A stretch of DNA of 61,883 bases from Oscillospiraceae bacterium (GTDB taxonomy: Bacteria > Bacillota > Clostridia > Oscillospirales > Oscillospiraceae). The stretch spans positions 1 to 61,883 of the forward strand of contig WRDH01000013.1 of assembly GCA_009783555.1 (NCBI GenBank), read 5' to 3'. Each line of letters starts with the position of its first letter. The stretch's first letter is position 1. A model generated the notes under the pieces. It was given only the letters and a program-made list of their open reading frames with translations, was not told the origin of the DNA and ran no database searches. Positions 7,494-15,529 of the stretch are shown here, piece after piece. Both the position numbers and the translations under genes were made by a program.

Positions 7494-7747
7494 ACAACTT
7501 CAAGTCCTCCGACTTCTACAGGCTCGTCTACAGAACTACCTCTTAAAACACTAATATCTAAGTCCGTATCCATGCTTTCATCTAAACCTTCATCATATGT
7601 ATCTGCGAGGAACAGTACATACCCCTTCTCTTGATATGGGTTTCTCAAGTTTTGTTCGACAATAACAAAGCCTATAAAATATTCAGAGTATTTATGCATC
7701 GCTTCCAGAACAGTTACAACTTCTCGATTATCTATCTGCTGAATCAT
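7484..7747 (-). CDS. Hypothetical small acidic protein, partner of retropepsin-like gene
   Basis: An 87-residue protein starting at ATG 7747 behind a clear GGAGGT. The N-terminal half has a helical, hydrophobic character (HKYSEYFIGFVIVEQNL). The C-terminal half is very acidic, with a run of Asp and Glu around residues 50-60. I recognise no family. Its 3' end overlaps the aspartyl-protease gene by 10 bases in another frame, so the pair forms a two-gene operon. The intergenic region upstream is low in GC and holds an 11-bp inverted repeat. Confidence 0.6.
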   Translation of the reverse strand: MIQQIDNREVVTVLEAMHKYSEYFIGFVIVEQNLRNPYQEKGYVLFLADTYDEGLDESMDTDLDISVLRGSSVDEPVEVGGLEVVWR

Positions 7748-7883
7748 TATTTTACCTCCGTTCTATCTTCAAAATTCTTTGTGGAGTTGAATCATACTGT
7801 TCATCAAGTTCTTTAACCATATACCATGCCAATCTTCATAAATAAAACTACTCTGTACCTTCGAGTTGTAATTATAACACTAA

Positions 7884-7928
7884 TATCCTCATTTATAAAT
7901 ATAATTCTTGATTCTGAATGAGGATATA
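7884..7928. repeat. 11-bp inverted repeat in the 7748-7984 intergenic region
   Basis: ATATCCTCATT (7884-7894) and AATGAGGATAT (7918-7928) are perfect inverse copies 23 bases apart. They could form a hairpin between the EFR1 gene end and the small acidic gene, or serve as an operator. A short family D word (CAAGTGGTGTCAAGG) follows near 7938. Nothing else was recognised in this gap. Confidence 0.5.
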
Positions 7929-7984
7929 GAGTTAATCAAGTGGTGTCAAGGGTAACTTTGATTAAAATCTATTACCGTTGTTAA

Positions 7985-8770
7985 TTAATCCCGAAAATAC
8001 TGCCATTTAGGTTCACGGTGTATGTACACCGTTATTGCCTTTTGCGGGCAACGATTGACACAGCGGTAGCATACTGTGCAGTTGTTTAGGTGCTCGATTT
8101 CCTTTGCTTGGTATACTAGGTTTTTTGCAGGACAAATATCTACACACAAGTTGCAAGCGTTACAATCTTCATGGATGCGCAAGTTCCCAATCACCTTCTT
8201 TTCAAGCCGTGTGGGGGTGATTTCATTTGTTTTTCTCTGCCACGGCTTGCCTTGTATGTAACCAAGAATCACCGAAATCTTATTGAATCCACGTTTTTTC
8301 ACTATACCGTTTTTGATGTTGTAACAGACTATGTTCATTTTTGCATCGGTTTTCCGGTTCTCTTTTTTCATGGATTTCTCGCTTGGTGTAAACAATGCTG
8401 ACCATACGGGGATATTTCCCATATTTTGCTGCATATTAAAGTGCTCAGCATAAATGACTTTTATTTTGCCATCCTCAAATAAATCTGCAAAGACCCTTGC
8501 GCCGTCTCCTGAAAATGCTTGTTGTGTTGCGAGGATAACAATCTTTTTGCCAATTATATCGCTTTTATGTTTATGAACAAAAGCTCTCATGATGTGAGGA
8601 ACTCTTGAACCGTATATTGGGTAACAAAAGGCGATTGTATCGTGCGTTCTTATTTCAGCAGAAAAGTCAACATCCTCTTCGATAGAAAAGCATTTAGCAT
8701 CCATCTTTTGACTGAATAATTCCGAAACATATTTTGTGTTACCTGTTCCCGAAAAGTATAATGTTATCAT
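7985..8770 (-). CDS. EFR1-type flavodoxin-ferredoxin protein
   Basis: A 261-residue fusion of an N-terminal flavodoxin-like domain and a C-terminal bacterial ferredoxin. The start (MITLYFSGTGNTKYV) is the FMN phosphate-binding loop. The end has two 4Fe-4S motifs, CNACNLCVDICP and CTVCYRCVNRCP. Proteins of this type (EFR1 family) are common in anaerobic Firmicutes and are thought to move electrons between ferredoxin and flavin partners. The ATG overlaps the stop of the upstream membrane gene (ATGA at 8767-8770) and has GGGAGGT in front, so the two are translationally coupled. A membrane anchor or membrane electron acceptor role for the partner is an inference from this coupling. Confidence 0.85.
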   Translation of the reverse strand: MITLYFSGTGNTKYVSELFSQKMDAKCFSIEEDVDFSAEIRTHDTIAFCYPIYGSRVPHIMRAFVHKHKSDIIGKKIVILATQQAFSGDGARVFADLFEDGKIKVIYAEHFNMQQNMGNIPVWSALFTPSEKSMKKENRKTDAKMNIVCYNIKNGIVKKRGFNKISVILGYIQGKPWQRKTNEITPTRLEKKVIGNLRIHEDCNACNLCVDICPAKNLVYQAKEIEHLNNCTVCYRCVNRCPQKAITVYIHREPKWQYFRD

Positions 8771-9180
8771 TTTATGGATACCTCCCTAATGTATTTCCAA
8801 AAGACGGTGATATAAAATGCGGCGAGTGATAAGCCGTATATATAAACAATGATTTCAAATATTGTACCAAATGTCAAAGTATCCCACAAGGACGAGTAGA
8901 AGCCAAACATTAAACCGATTAAGGCGTGGAGAATCCATCCTCCTGCATTTAGCAATCCTGCAAATACTGCCAGTGTGTCAAACTTTTTCAGCAATGAATA
9001 AACCAGAAGCCATGATAACAAGGTAAAGGCGGCATTGGGTAATGCAAATGACATAAACCACGTTACATATCCATGAACGATTTCTTCGGGTGGAAGAACC
9101 CCAAAAAACCTGACTAAGTACAATGTATTCACGGTTGCGTGGAATATACTTACTACAATAAGCAATTTTCGATTTTTCAA
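8767..9180 (-). CDS. Four-helix membrane protein
   Basis: A 137-residue integral membrane protein with about four hydrophobic segments separated by short loops. The start is taken as TTG at 9180 because GGGAGG lies six bases upstream; the frame is open further upstream, but that stretch runs through the promoter. I recognise no named family. It is the first gene of an operon with the EFR1 flavodoxin-ferredoxin and is divergent from a TetR-family regulator, whose overlapping promoter suggests direct control of this operon. Confidence 0.65.
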   Translation of the reverse strand: MKNRKLLIVVSIFHATVNTLYLVRFFGVLPPEEIVHGYVTWFMSFALPNAAFTLLSWLLVYSLLKKFDTLAVFAGLLNAGGWILHALIGLMFGFYSSLWDTLTFGTIFEIIVYIYGLSLAAFYITVFWKYIREVSIK

Positions 9181-9223
9181 ACTGCACCTCCCGGAGCATT
9201 CGTTACAAGTCAAACGACGGATG

Positions 9224-9252
9224 TTGCGTTTGCCTACATTTTGTATTATAAT
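9224..9252 (+). promoter_or_regulatory. Promoter of the TetR gene
   Basis: TTGCGT (9224-9229), 17 bases, TATAAT (9247-9252). It overlaps the opposing promoter almost fully. Confidence 0.7.
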
Positions 9253-9273
9253 AGACACATGTACGGATAGCAA
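9245..9273 (-). promoter_or_regulatory. Promoter of the membrane protein-EFR1 operon
   Basis: On the minus strand TTGCTA (9268-9273), 17 bases, TATAAT (9245-9250). The two divergent promoters share the palindromic ATTATAAT block, so one polymerase should exclude the other. Confidence 0.65.
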
Positions 9274-9349
9274 CAATCAATATCCTATGAAATGGTCTAT
9301 AAACGGACACAATTTCACTAATGTGTCGGGCAGCAAAAGGGTGCATCTT

Positions 9350-9931
9350 ATGAATATTGAAGCAAAAGAGGACAGGCGTGTCAGAAAAACAAAAAAAGCC
9401 CTTCGAGAGGGGCTTGCGGAGCTGCTTACAGAAAAGAGTATTCAGAATATCACTGTGAGGGAGCTAACTGATAAAGCGGATGTCCACCGCTCTACGTTCT
9501 ATGCAAACTTCGTTGATATATATGATTTATACAATCACATCGAAGAAACGGTAATCAACGAACTGAGAGATATATTCAATGTTACGAATGGTTTAGACAC
9601 GACGCAGTGTATTGTTCTTTTGTTTGAGTATATTTCCACAAATAAGCAAATAAGTTGTTTAGTCTTGGGCAGCCATGTTGGTACTTCTTTCATCCACAGT
9701 ATTTCCACCGTTTTCAAGGACATATATATCGACTATTGGCGCACGACTATTAACATAAATTTGCCGTCTGATAAACTGGAAATATACGCACTCTTCCTCT
9801 TTTCCGGACACCTCGGTGTTATAAGGGAATGGGCAGTAAATGATTTCAATACTTCTCAAGATGAACTGCTGGAAATAATTTCTGCCATTGACATAAATAC
9901 AGAGATGCTAATCAGACGAAAGTTTGCATAA
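9350..9931 (+). CDS. TetR/AcrR family transcriptional regulator
   Basis: A 193-residue regulator. The N-terminal helix-turn-helix is typical: RVRKTKKALREGLAELL, then ITVRELTDKADVHRSTFYANF and DIYDLYNHIEE. The remaining part is the ligand-binding and dimerisation domain, rich in hydrophobic helices. The start is the ATG at 9350, with AAAAGGG upstream; the frame remains open to 9221, but that would lie ahead of the promoter. It is divergent from the membrane protein-EFR1 operon and very probably represses it and itself from the shared promoter region. The ligand is unknown. Confidence 0.85.
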   Translation: MNIEAKEDRRVRKTKKALREGLAELLTEKSIQNITVRELTDKADVHRSTFYANFVDIYDLYNHIEETVINELRDIFNVTNGLDTTQCIVLLFEYISTNKQISCLVLGSHVGTSFIHSISTVFKDIYIDYWRTTININLPSDKLEIYALFLFSGHLGVIREWAVNDFNTSQDELLEIISAIDINTEMLIRRKFA

Positions 9932-9936
9932 TACGA

Positions 9937-10044
9937 TTGGAAAAACCACATCCAAGTGATGCGCTAAAGGCCTACCATGTTAACGATGTCGTAAACAAGC
10001 AAAAGGAGAACGGTGTTGCACACACCTTTAAGTACGTGGTGTAG
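9937..10044 (+). pseudogene. Possible C-terminal gene remnant
   Basis: A 35-codon open stretch in a different frame from the TetR gene begins six bases after its stop and ends with TAG at 10042. Its translation has a natural globular composition and ends AHTFKYVV, looking like the tail of a longer protein. There is no ribosome site or ATG. The family is not recognised. The rest of 10045-10116 shows nothing clear. Confidence 0.3.
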
Positions 10045-10116
10045 TCACGCACACATGTAGGGACGGAGGGATCCATTTTACTGCAAAGTGCTTTAGTGTA
10101 TTACTGAACGAGTTAA

Positions 10117-10145
10117 TTGAAAGAAAATTAAATTCGTAGTATTAT
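10117..10145 (+). promoter_or_regulatory. Promoter of the FmdB-like gene
   Basis: TTGAAA (10117-10122), 17 bases, TATTAT (10140-10145), about 40 bases ahead of the GTG start. Confidence 0.55.
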
Positions 10146-10187
10146 AATCGAAAAACTCAAACGGATTATTCCGGAAGGAGATGCAAA

Positions 10188-10415
10188 GTGCCTTTTTATG
10201 ATTTACGGTGCAATAGCTGCAACAAAGAGTCCAATATAAAAGCGACCATGGCTGAAAAAACAGAAAACCGCATCCCATGTCCGGAATGTGGTTCTACAGA
10301 TATGGTAACTGTATATAAATCAGCCCCGGCTTTCATTAAGAGCAGTGGTGATAACATACAGGGATGTCCAAGCGGCGCAAGCTGTGGCAACGCAGGTTGC
10401 CGTTTCGCCGGATAA
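10188..10415 (+). CDS. FmdB-family zinc ribbon protein
   Basis: A 75-residue protein starting with MPFYDLRCNSC, the standard opening of the FmdB/CxxC putative regulatory family. A second pair, CPECG, completes a zinc ribbon of about 40 residues. The C-terminal tail is Gly- and Cys-rich with four further Cys, which may bind another metal ion or be disordered. The start is GTG at 10188, with GGAAGGAG seven bases before it. It is followed after 33 bases by the Cof-type hydrolase in the same orientation. The function of this family is not established. Confidence 0.82.
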   Translation: MPFYDLRCNSCNKESNIKATMAEKTENRIPCPECGSTDMVTVYKSAPAFIKSSGDNIQGCPSGASCGNAGCRFAG

Positions 10416-10448
10416 AAAAGTTGACCCCGAAAGGAAACCACTATACAT

Positions 10449-11252
10449 ATGAAATACAAACTAATAGCATCGGACATGGACGGCACACTTGTCAACGATA
10501 GGTCCGAGCTCACGGAGCGCACAAAAAGCACCATCCGCAAAGCGGTAGCCGCAGGCGTTCTTTTTGTCACCGCTACAGGCAGACCGCTTAGCAACGTACA
10601 GATAGTCAACGAACTTTTCGAAAAGGACATGCCGTTTATCGTCTTTAACGGTGCCGCTGCATATATGGGCAAAAGCGAAAAGCTGTTATTCGAAAGATTC
10701 CTCGAGTTCGACCTCACCAAAGAAGCCTTTGACATCGGACAAAAACTCGGCCTGGCACAAATCGTCTGGACAGGACCTCGCCTGTGGGCAAACCGAAACT
10801 GCGAAGCAACAGCAATATACCACGGCTATTGCAAAGGCTTGGACTTATCAATAACAACAGACCTTGCCGAAATAAAAGACGAGGTCAAAGGAATTTCAAA
10901 AGTCCTTTGGATAGAAGACCCCGCCAAAGTAAAAGAACTGTCAGTAGAAATGAACAAACATTTTAACGGCAAGCTAAAGTGCGTATCCTCAATGCCGCAC
11001 TTTTTGGAGTTCATCAGCAATGACGCCGGAAAAGGCACTGCTCTGGAAGAAATCGGCAAAATATTCAACATAAACAAAAGCGAAATGATAGCCATCGGAG
11101 ACAGCTACAACGACATCTGCATGCTTAAATATGCCGGCTTCGGAGTAGCTATGGAAAATGCCCCCGAAGACATTAAAGAGCTATGCGACTATGTAACACT
11201 CTCAAACAACAACAACGGCGTTGCCGCCGTCATTGAAGAGTTTGTTTTGTAA
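10449..11252 (+). CDS. Cof-type HAD-IIB sugar-phosphate phosphatase
   Basis: A 267-residue member of the Cof subfamily of haloacid dehalogenase hydrolases. Motif I is SDMDGTL (nucleophile Asp and acid/base Asp), motif II is the Thr in TATGRP, and motif IV is GDSYNDICML. A C2-type cap occupies the middle third. These cytoplasmic enzymes dephosphorylate sugar phosphates, FMN or similar metabolites, and the substrate cannot be told from sequence. AAAGG lies 12 bases ahead of the ATG, so initiation may be modest. It probably shares a transcript with the FmdB-like gene. Confidence 0.88.
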   Translation: MKYKLIASDMDGTLVNDRSELTERTKSTIRKAVAAGVLFVTATGRPLSNVQIVNELFEKDMPFIVFNGAAAYMGKSEKLLFERFLEFDLTKEAFDIGQKLGLAQIVWTGPRLWANRNCEATAIYHGYCKGLDLSITTDLAEIKDEVKGISKVLWIEDPAKVKELSVEMNKHFNGKLKCVSSMPHFLEFISNDAGKGTALEEIGKIFNINKSEMIAIGDSYNDICMLKYAGFGVAMENAPEDIKELCDYVTLSNNNNGVAAVIEEFVL

Positions 11253-11298
11253 GTTAGAGCAAAGTGATAATGTACAGTGGGGTATTCCTCCTAGCCCT

Positions 11299-11400
11299 GT
11301 CATTCTGCGCGTTAGTCGCAGAATCTATTACTGAGTACAGCATTCACTTATATATATAGCATAATTACGACATGGATTCTGCGACTGCGCGCAGAATGAC
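11299..11400. mobile_element. MITE-like family B element (102 bp)
   Basis: GTCATTCTGCGCG and, two bases on, AGTCGCAGAATC at the left; GGATTCTGCGAC and CGCGCAGAATGAC at the right. The internal sequence is AT-rich and different from that of the other copies. It lies between the convergent Cof phosphatase and alcohol dehydrogenase genes, and might also act as a terminator. Confidence 0.75.
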
Positions 11401-11408
11401 GGTTGAAA

Positions 11409-12584
11409 CTAAACCATCATCTTAAATATCTCTCGTATTGCATCAAAATCCAGCACCATAAACGACCCTATCGTGCGTACCCTATGATACGTACAAAAAT
11501 CAGCAAGCTCATCGACATCACCTTTACACTTATCACCCACCGATTCCGTCAGCGTTACCGGCATTTGGATCAAACGGAAGTAATCTTCGGTTGCCTTAAT
11601 GCCTTCCAACGCTGCTGCCTCATCATCGGAGTTTGTTATCCCCCAGACACAGCGGGCATATTTTGCAAAACGTGCTACATCGTGGCTATACACATATCTT
11701 GCCCATGATGCCCATGCAATCGACAAGCTTTCACCGTGCGGGATATCGTATTTCCCCGAAAGCGCGTGTCCAAGCTGGTGAACAGCAAAATCCATCGTTT
11801 GACCGAGTCCCATCAAACCATTGTGCGACAAACTGCCCGCCCACATAAGCTCTGCTCTCGCTTTATAATCAAGCGGTTTATCCATCGCCGTTTTACCGTA
11901 TTTAACAATGACACGCATTAGTGCTTCAGCCAACTCATCAGTCACGGCATTGACAGTGTCCGGTGCAAAATAGCGGTCAAGCGTATGCATTAAGATATCC
12001 GTCACACCGCAAGCAGTATGCCTTGGCGGTAAAGTATAGGTTAAGACAGGGTCCATGATAGCAAACTTCGGTCTGTTAAACTGCGTGCCAAGACCGCGCT
12101 TGATACCCAAAGCTTGATTTGTCATAACCGCCGACATACTCGTCTCACTCCCTGCAGCAGCGATAGTGAGAACAGTACCAATCGGCAATGACTTTTTGAG
12201 TTCAAACTTCAGCGTAATAATATCCCATATCGGAACACCGGGATTGGCAAGCCCGTGTGCAACAGCCTTTGCAGTATCAATAACGCTGCCGCCGCCGACA
12301 CCAAGCACAAAATCAATATCTTTATCCGCAAACTCATCAGCCGCCTTCTGAGCAAACTCCACAAGCGGATTAATCTGCACACCACCAACGCAAGTATGTT
12401 TTATCCCCTCATCATCAAGCGATTTTTTGACAATATCGAGAACTCCGCTCCTCTCAGCACTCCCCTGCCCATGAAAAATAAGAACATTCGTCCCCCCGAA
12501 AGCCTTGACCTCCTGACCGGTAAGACTAGCCGTGTCAGCACCAAAAACAACCTTTGTAGGACTCCAAAACGTAAAACTATTCAA
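11409..12584 (-). CDS. Iron-containing alcohol dehydrogenase (butanol dehydrogenase type)
   Basis: A 391-residue member of the group III iron-dependent alcohol dehydrogenases, closest in look to BDH/YqhD enzymes. GVGGGSVIDTAKAVAHG binds NAD(P). The metal ligands lie in DILMHTLDRYF and in the later HQLGHALSGKYDIPHGESL with its His residues. It reduces aldehydes to alcohols, or the reverse, in the cytoplasm. The start is TTG at 12584, with AAGGAG eight bases upstream. It lies 60 bases after the GH53 gene on the same strand, so read-through from the galactan operon is possible though not required. Confidence 0.9.
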   Translation of the reverse strand: MNSFTFWSPTKVVFGADTASLTGQEVKAFGGTNVLIFHGQGSAERSGVLDIVKKSLDDEGIKHTCVGGVQINPLVEFAQKAADEFADKDIDFVLGVGGGSVIDTAKAVAHGLANPGVPIWDIITLKFELKKSLPIGTVLTIAAAGSETSMSAVMTNQALGIKRGLGTQFNRPKFAIMDPVLTYTLPPRHTACGVTDILMHTLDRYFAPDTVNAVTDELAEALMRVIVKYGKTAMDKPLDYKARAELMWAGSLSHNGLMGLGQTMDFAVHQLGHALSGKYDIPHGESLSIAWASWARYVYSHDVARFAKYARCVWGITNSDDEAAALEGIKATEDYFRLIQMPVTLTESVGDKCKGDVDELADFCTYHRVRTIGSFMVLDFDAIREIFKMMV

Positions 12585-12644
12585 CTGATAACTCCTTCAT
12601 TATATATTTTTATTTGCATTATAGTACAACTCACAAGCTATACA

Positions 12645-14639
12645 TTAACCTGCCGGATTTAACATAAAATCATCCATTGTGCCCCAGCCGCCGTCTGAGC
12701 GCACATACACACCGATAGTTATCTCGCCTGATTCCGTCGTAATATTATCTATCACCGGCTGGCGCCAGTTTACCCAGCCGTCTACGTCTGTGTCAACGCG
12801 GTATTCCCTGCCGTCAGTACGGGCGAATATATATATTTCTTCATTTACTACATCGCCGCCTTGTATGAAAACCGCGAAGCTATACGTGCCGGGACGGAGT
12901 CCCGTTACGGTCTGCTCCACCGTGAACTCAACAAATGAAGGATCCCAAAAATGCACTGAATACCTGCCGGTTCTTGCATCTGTGGTTTTTTCCTGAAAAC
13001 GAAGCTGCTCTGTGTTTCCGATGTTATTAAGCACCCACATTGAACGGTCTTCATTCTCAAAACTATGGTTTTCTATATAGTTTTCCTCTTCCATACTAAT
13101 AAAGCAAGACACCGTAAGACCCTGTGCAGTACCTCTGACCACGTACACGCCAACAGGACTGTTGCTGATTTCATCCAAGTCAACTGTATCCCATTCTACA
13201 GTCACGGTCACTTGTTCCCCGTTGTTATACGTCGCTTCGACAGTCTCAGGCAAAACTACCGGATTTCGCAAGCGAACAGAAATATGCACATTGGAAACCT
13301 CGTCCAGTCTTAGGGTCGTAGTGCTGCCTATATAGCAATACCCGAACACCCTCAAAGACGGCAGCGGATGACCATACGCGTCGAACAAAGCCTGATTATC
13401 ACAAGCACTTCCGCCGTACCAAACGCCTGCATCATCAGGGTCGTATGAGCTTGCAAAGCTGCTCGCCCAACCACTTCCGTGTTTCTCCCAAATTGCAAAA
13501 CGCTCCTCCCACGCCTGTTCGGGAGTAACGGCATTTTCACTCACAGGAACAGGAATCCAACCCGGCTCCCAATAGAACACACCGATACCCGCTTCGCCGA
13601 TAGAAGCAACTGTTTTTACAACATCGGCGATTGCGCGAGCCTGCCCTTGAACAGTGAGCGGATATGGCTGGTCAAAAACTGCGCCTTCGCCTATTGTGTT
13701 TGCATGACCGTCAAAATCCTCCCAACTGTACGCATACGCTACCTCGGCAACCATTACTTTTTTGTCAAACTGCTCTGCTACTTCACTTAATTGATTCGCC
13801 AGATTTTCAAGCGTACCATGCCAAAACGGGTAATATGAAGATGCAAAGATATCGTAGTCAACATCGTTGACTTCCAAACGCCGTGCGTCCGTTACGAAAT
13901 TGCGGCTTTCAGGATTTGTAAAATGAACCGCTATCAAGATATCGTGTCCGGTATCTGCGCTTACATCACGCACAGCCTGCGCACCTGCCGCCATTAAAGC
14001 GGTTATCCTCGGCCAGGCATTCTCACCGCTCATGCTGTTGTTTGTTTCATTGCCGATTTGAACCATGCCGACATCCGCACCGCCATCTACAAGCATTAAA
14101 ACGCTTTCTTTTGTGAAATCATACAACGCCTGTACCTTATCATCAAAGCTTAAATCCGCCCACGCTTTCGGCACTTGTTGCTTACCGGGGTCGGCCCAAA
14201 AGTCGGAATAATGAAAATTAACAAGCAGCTTCATACCGTACTCGGCAGCACGAACACCCAACTCCAAAGCGGTCTCAACCGTATTGTTACCGCCGCCGTA
14301 GCCGTTGCCAAACTCATCAAACGGGTCGTTCCAGACACGCACACGGATATAGTTAAACCCCTCTTCGGCGAGCGTCTTGAGCATATCCTGCTCATTTCCA
14401 TTAAAATCATAGAACTTGACACCACTCGCCTCAAGCGCTAACAAACTCGAAACATCCGCCCCTCTGATAAAATCCGGTGATAACCCGGGTACAGCATCAA
14501 CAAACAGCTCCCCTTCCAGAGGCCCGTCACCCAACCACCACGGCTCATCATTCGTCCGACAGCCAAAGAGACCAACCAGAAGTATTATTGATAGTAATAG
14601 CACAAGCAATCGCCGCATTTGATTTTTTCCATTCCTCAT
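12645..14639 (-). CDS. GH53 endo-beta-1,4-galactanase lipoprotein with Ig-like and CBM domains
   Basis: A 664-residue surface enzyme. The N-terminus is a lipoprotein signal with Cys27 in LFGC. Residues about 55-445 form the GH53 catalytic domain (RVRVWNDP near 99-106, acid/base Glu198 in QIGNETN, nucleophile Glu299 in VMVAEVAYAY). A bacterial Ig-like (Big_4 type) domain follows at about 455-525, and a C-terminal beta-sandwich of about 140 residues resembles the carbohydrate-binding modules found after GH53 (CBM61-like, tentative). It would cleave beta-1,4-galactan outside the cell and feed galacto-oligosaccharides to the adjacent ABC importer. ATG at 14639 has no good ribosome site, and ATG at 14618 is an alternative. 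A 7-bp tandem repeat precedes it. Confidence 0.93.
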   Translation of the reverse strand: MRNGKNQMRRLLVLLLSIILLVGLFGCRTNDEPWWLGDGPLEGELFVDAVPGLSPDFIRGADVSSLLALEASGVKFYDFNGNEQDMLKTLAEEGFNYIRVRVWNDPFDEFGNGYGGGNNTVETALELGVRAAEYGMKLLVNFHYSDFWADPGKQQVPKAWADLSFDDKVQALYDFTKESVLMLVDGGADVGMVQIGNETNNSMSGENAWPRITALMAAGAQAVRDVSADTGHDILIAVHFTNPESRNFVTDARRLEVNDVDYDIFASSYYPFWHGTLENLANQLSEVAEQFDKKVMVAEVAYAYSWEDFDGHANTIGEGAVFDQPYPLTVQGQARAIADVVKTVASIGEAGIGVFYWEPGWIPVPVSENAVTPEQAWEERFAIWEKHGSGWASSFASSYDPDDAGVWYGGSACDNQALFDAYGHPLPSLRVFGYCYIGSTTTLRLDEVSNVHISVRLRNPVVLPETVEATYNNGEQVTVTVEWDTVDLDEISNSPVGVYVVRGTAQGLTVSCFISMEEENYIENHSFENEDRSMWVLNNIGNTEQLRFQEKTTDARTGRYSVHFWDPSFVEFTVEQTVTGLRPGTYSFAVFIQGGDVVNEEIYIFARTDGREYRVDTDVDGWVNWRQPVIDNITTESGEITIGVYVRSDGGWGTMDDFMLNPAG

Positions 14640-14642
14640 TAA

Positions 14643-14664
14643 TTATTTGTCATTTCTCATTTAT
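14643..14664. repeat. Family E 7-bp tandem repeat
   Basis: Short run of TTATTT-GTCATTT-CTCATTTA units between the MalG-type permease stop and the galactanase start. The same units recur six times at 24438-24480. Confidence 0.5.
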
Positions 14665-14668
14665 AATC

Positions 14669-15529
14669 CTACCCCTTCACCGAGCCGCCTGCGATACCTT
14701 CGACGTAGAACTTTTGCATAATCACAAACAGGATTGATATCGGGATGGAGATGAGCACGCCTCCTGCACAGAAACGGGCAAAGTGTGTGTTGATGAAGTT
14801 GCGGTCAATCATGTTAAATAATCCGATTGCAACTGTCCAGTCTGTTGCAATGCCTGAGTTAAGCATTATCCTTGCAAACATAAAGTCCATCCACGGAGCC
14901 AGAAACGCAGTGATTACCGTATAAACTATAATCGGCTTTGAAAGTGGTATGATAATCATTCGAAATACCTGAAACTCCGTTGCTCCGTCAAGCCGTGCCG
15001 ATTCACTGAGTGTCTCTGATATCGTGTCAAAGAAGCCTTTGGCTATAAGATACCCCAGCCCCGAGCTGCCGGAATAGATGAGTACCAGCCCCCAATGATT
15101 GTTCGTCAAACCAAATGAACGTAGTATAAAATACACCGCAATCATAGCAAGAAATCCGGGGAATAAACCAAGAATGACACCGATGCTCATGAGTGTCCTG
15201 CGTCCTCTAAATCGCATACGGCTCATTGCATAACTTACCATCAGCACAAAAATGCTGGAAATAATACATGAGAAAATAGCAATTTGCAAGGTGTTCATAA
15301 ACCACACGGGGAATCTCGCCACTGTGTCTGTGGTGTCAAACAGAAGTATTTCATAATTTGCCAATGTGAAGCCATCGGGGAAGAAACGCCGGATATTCAA
15401 TCCCGGAAACTCTGAAAACGAGTTAAATAACAGCCAGATAATCGGAATAAGCCAGAACACTGCGAGAGCAAATAAGACCAGATGCCGTAACGAAAATGCG
15501 GCGCCATGTAAAGCATAATTCTTTCTCAT
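14669..15529 (-). CDS. Carbohydrate ABC transporter permease, MalG type
   Basis: A 286-residue inner-membrane permease with six predicted transmembrane helices. The cytoplasmic EAA loop (SARLDGATEFQVFRMIIIPLSKP) contacts the ATPase. It resembles MalG and the galactan permease GanQ. Its start overlaps the end of the MalF-type gene (ATGA at 15526-15529), so the two are made together. It should import oligosaccharides released by the downstream GH53 galactanase. No ATPase gene is present in the locus, so a shared MsmX-type ATPase encoded elsewhere is expected. Confidence 0.9.
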   Translation of the reverse strand: MRKNYALHGAAFSLRHLVLFALAVFWLIPIIWLLFNSFSEFPGLNIRRFFPDGFTLANYEILLFDTTDTVARFPVWFMNTLQIAIFSCIISSIFVLMVSYAMSRMRFRGRRTLMSIGVILGLFPGFLAMIAVYFILRSFGLTNNHWGLVLIYSGSSGLGYLIAKGFFDTISETLSESARLDGATEFQVFRMIIIPLSKPIIVYTVITAFLAPWMDFMFARIMLNSGIATDWTVAIGLFNMIDRNFINTHFARFCAGGVLISIPISILFVIMQKFYVEGIAGGSVKG

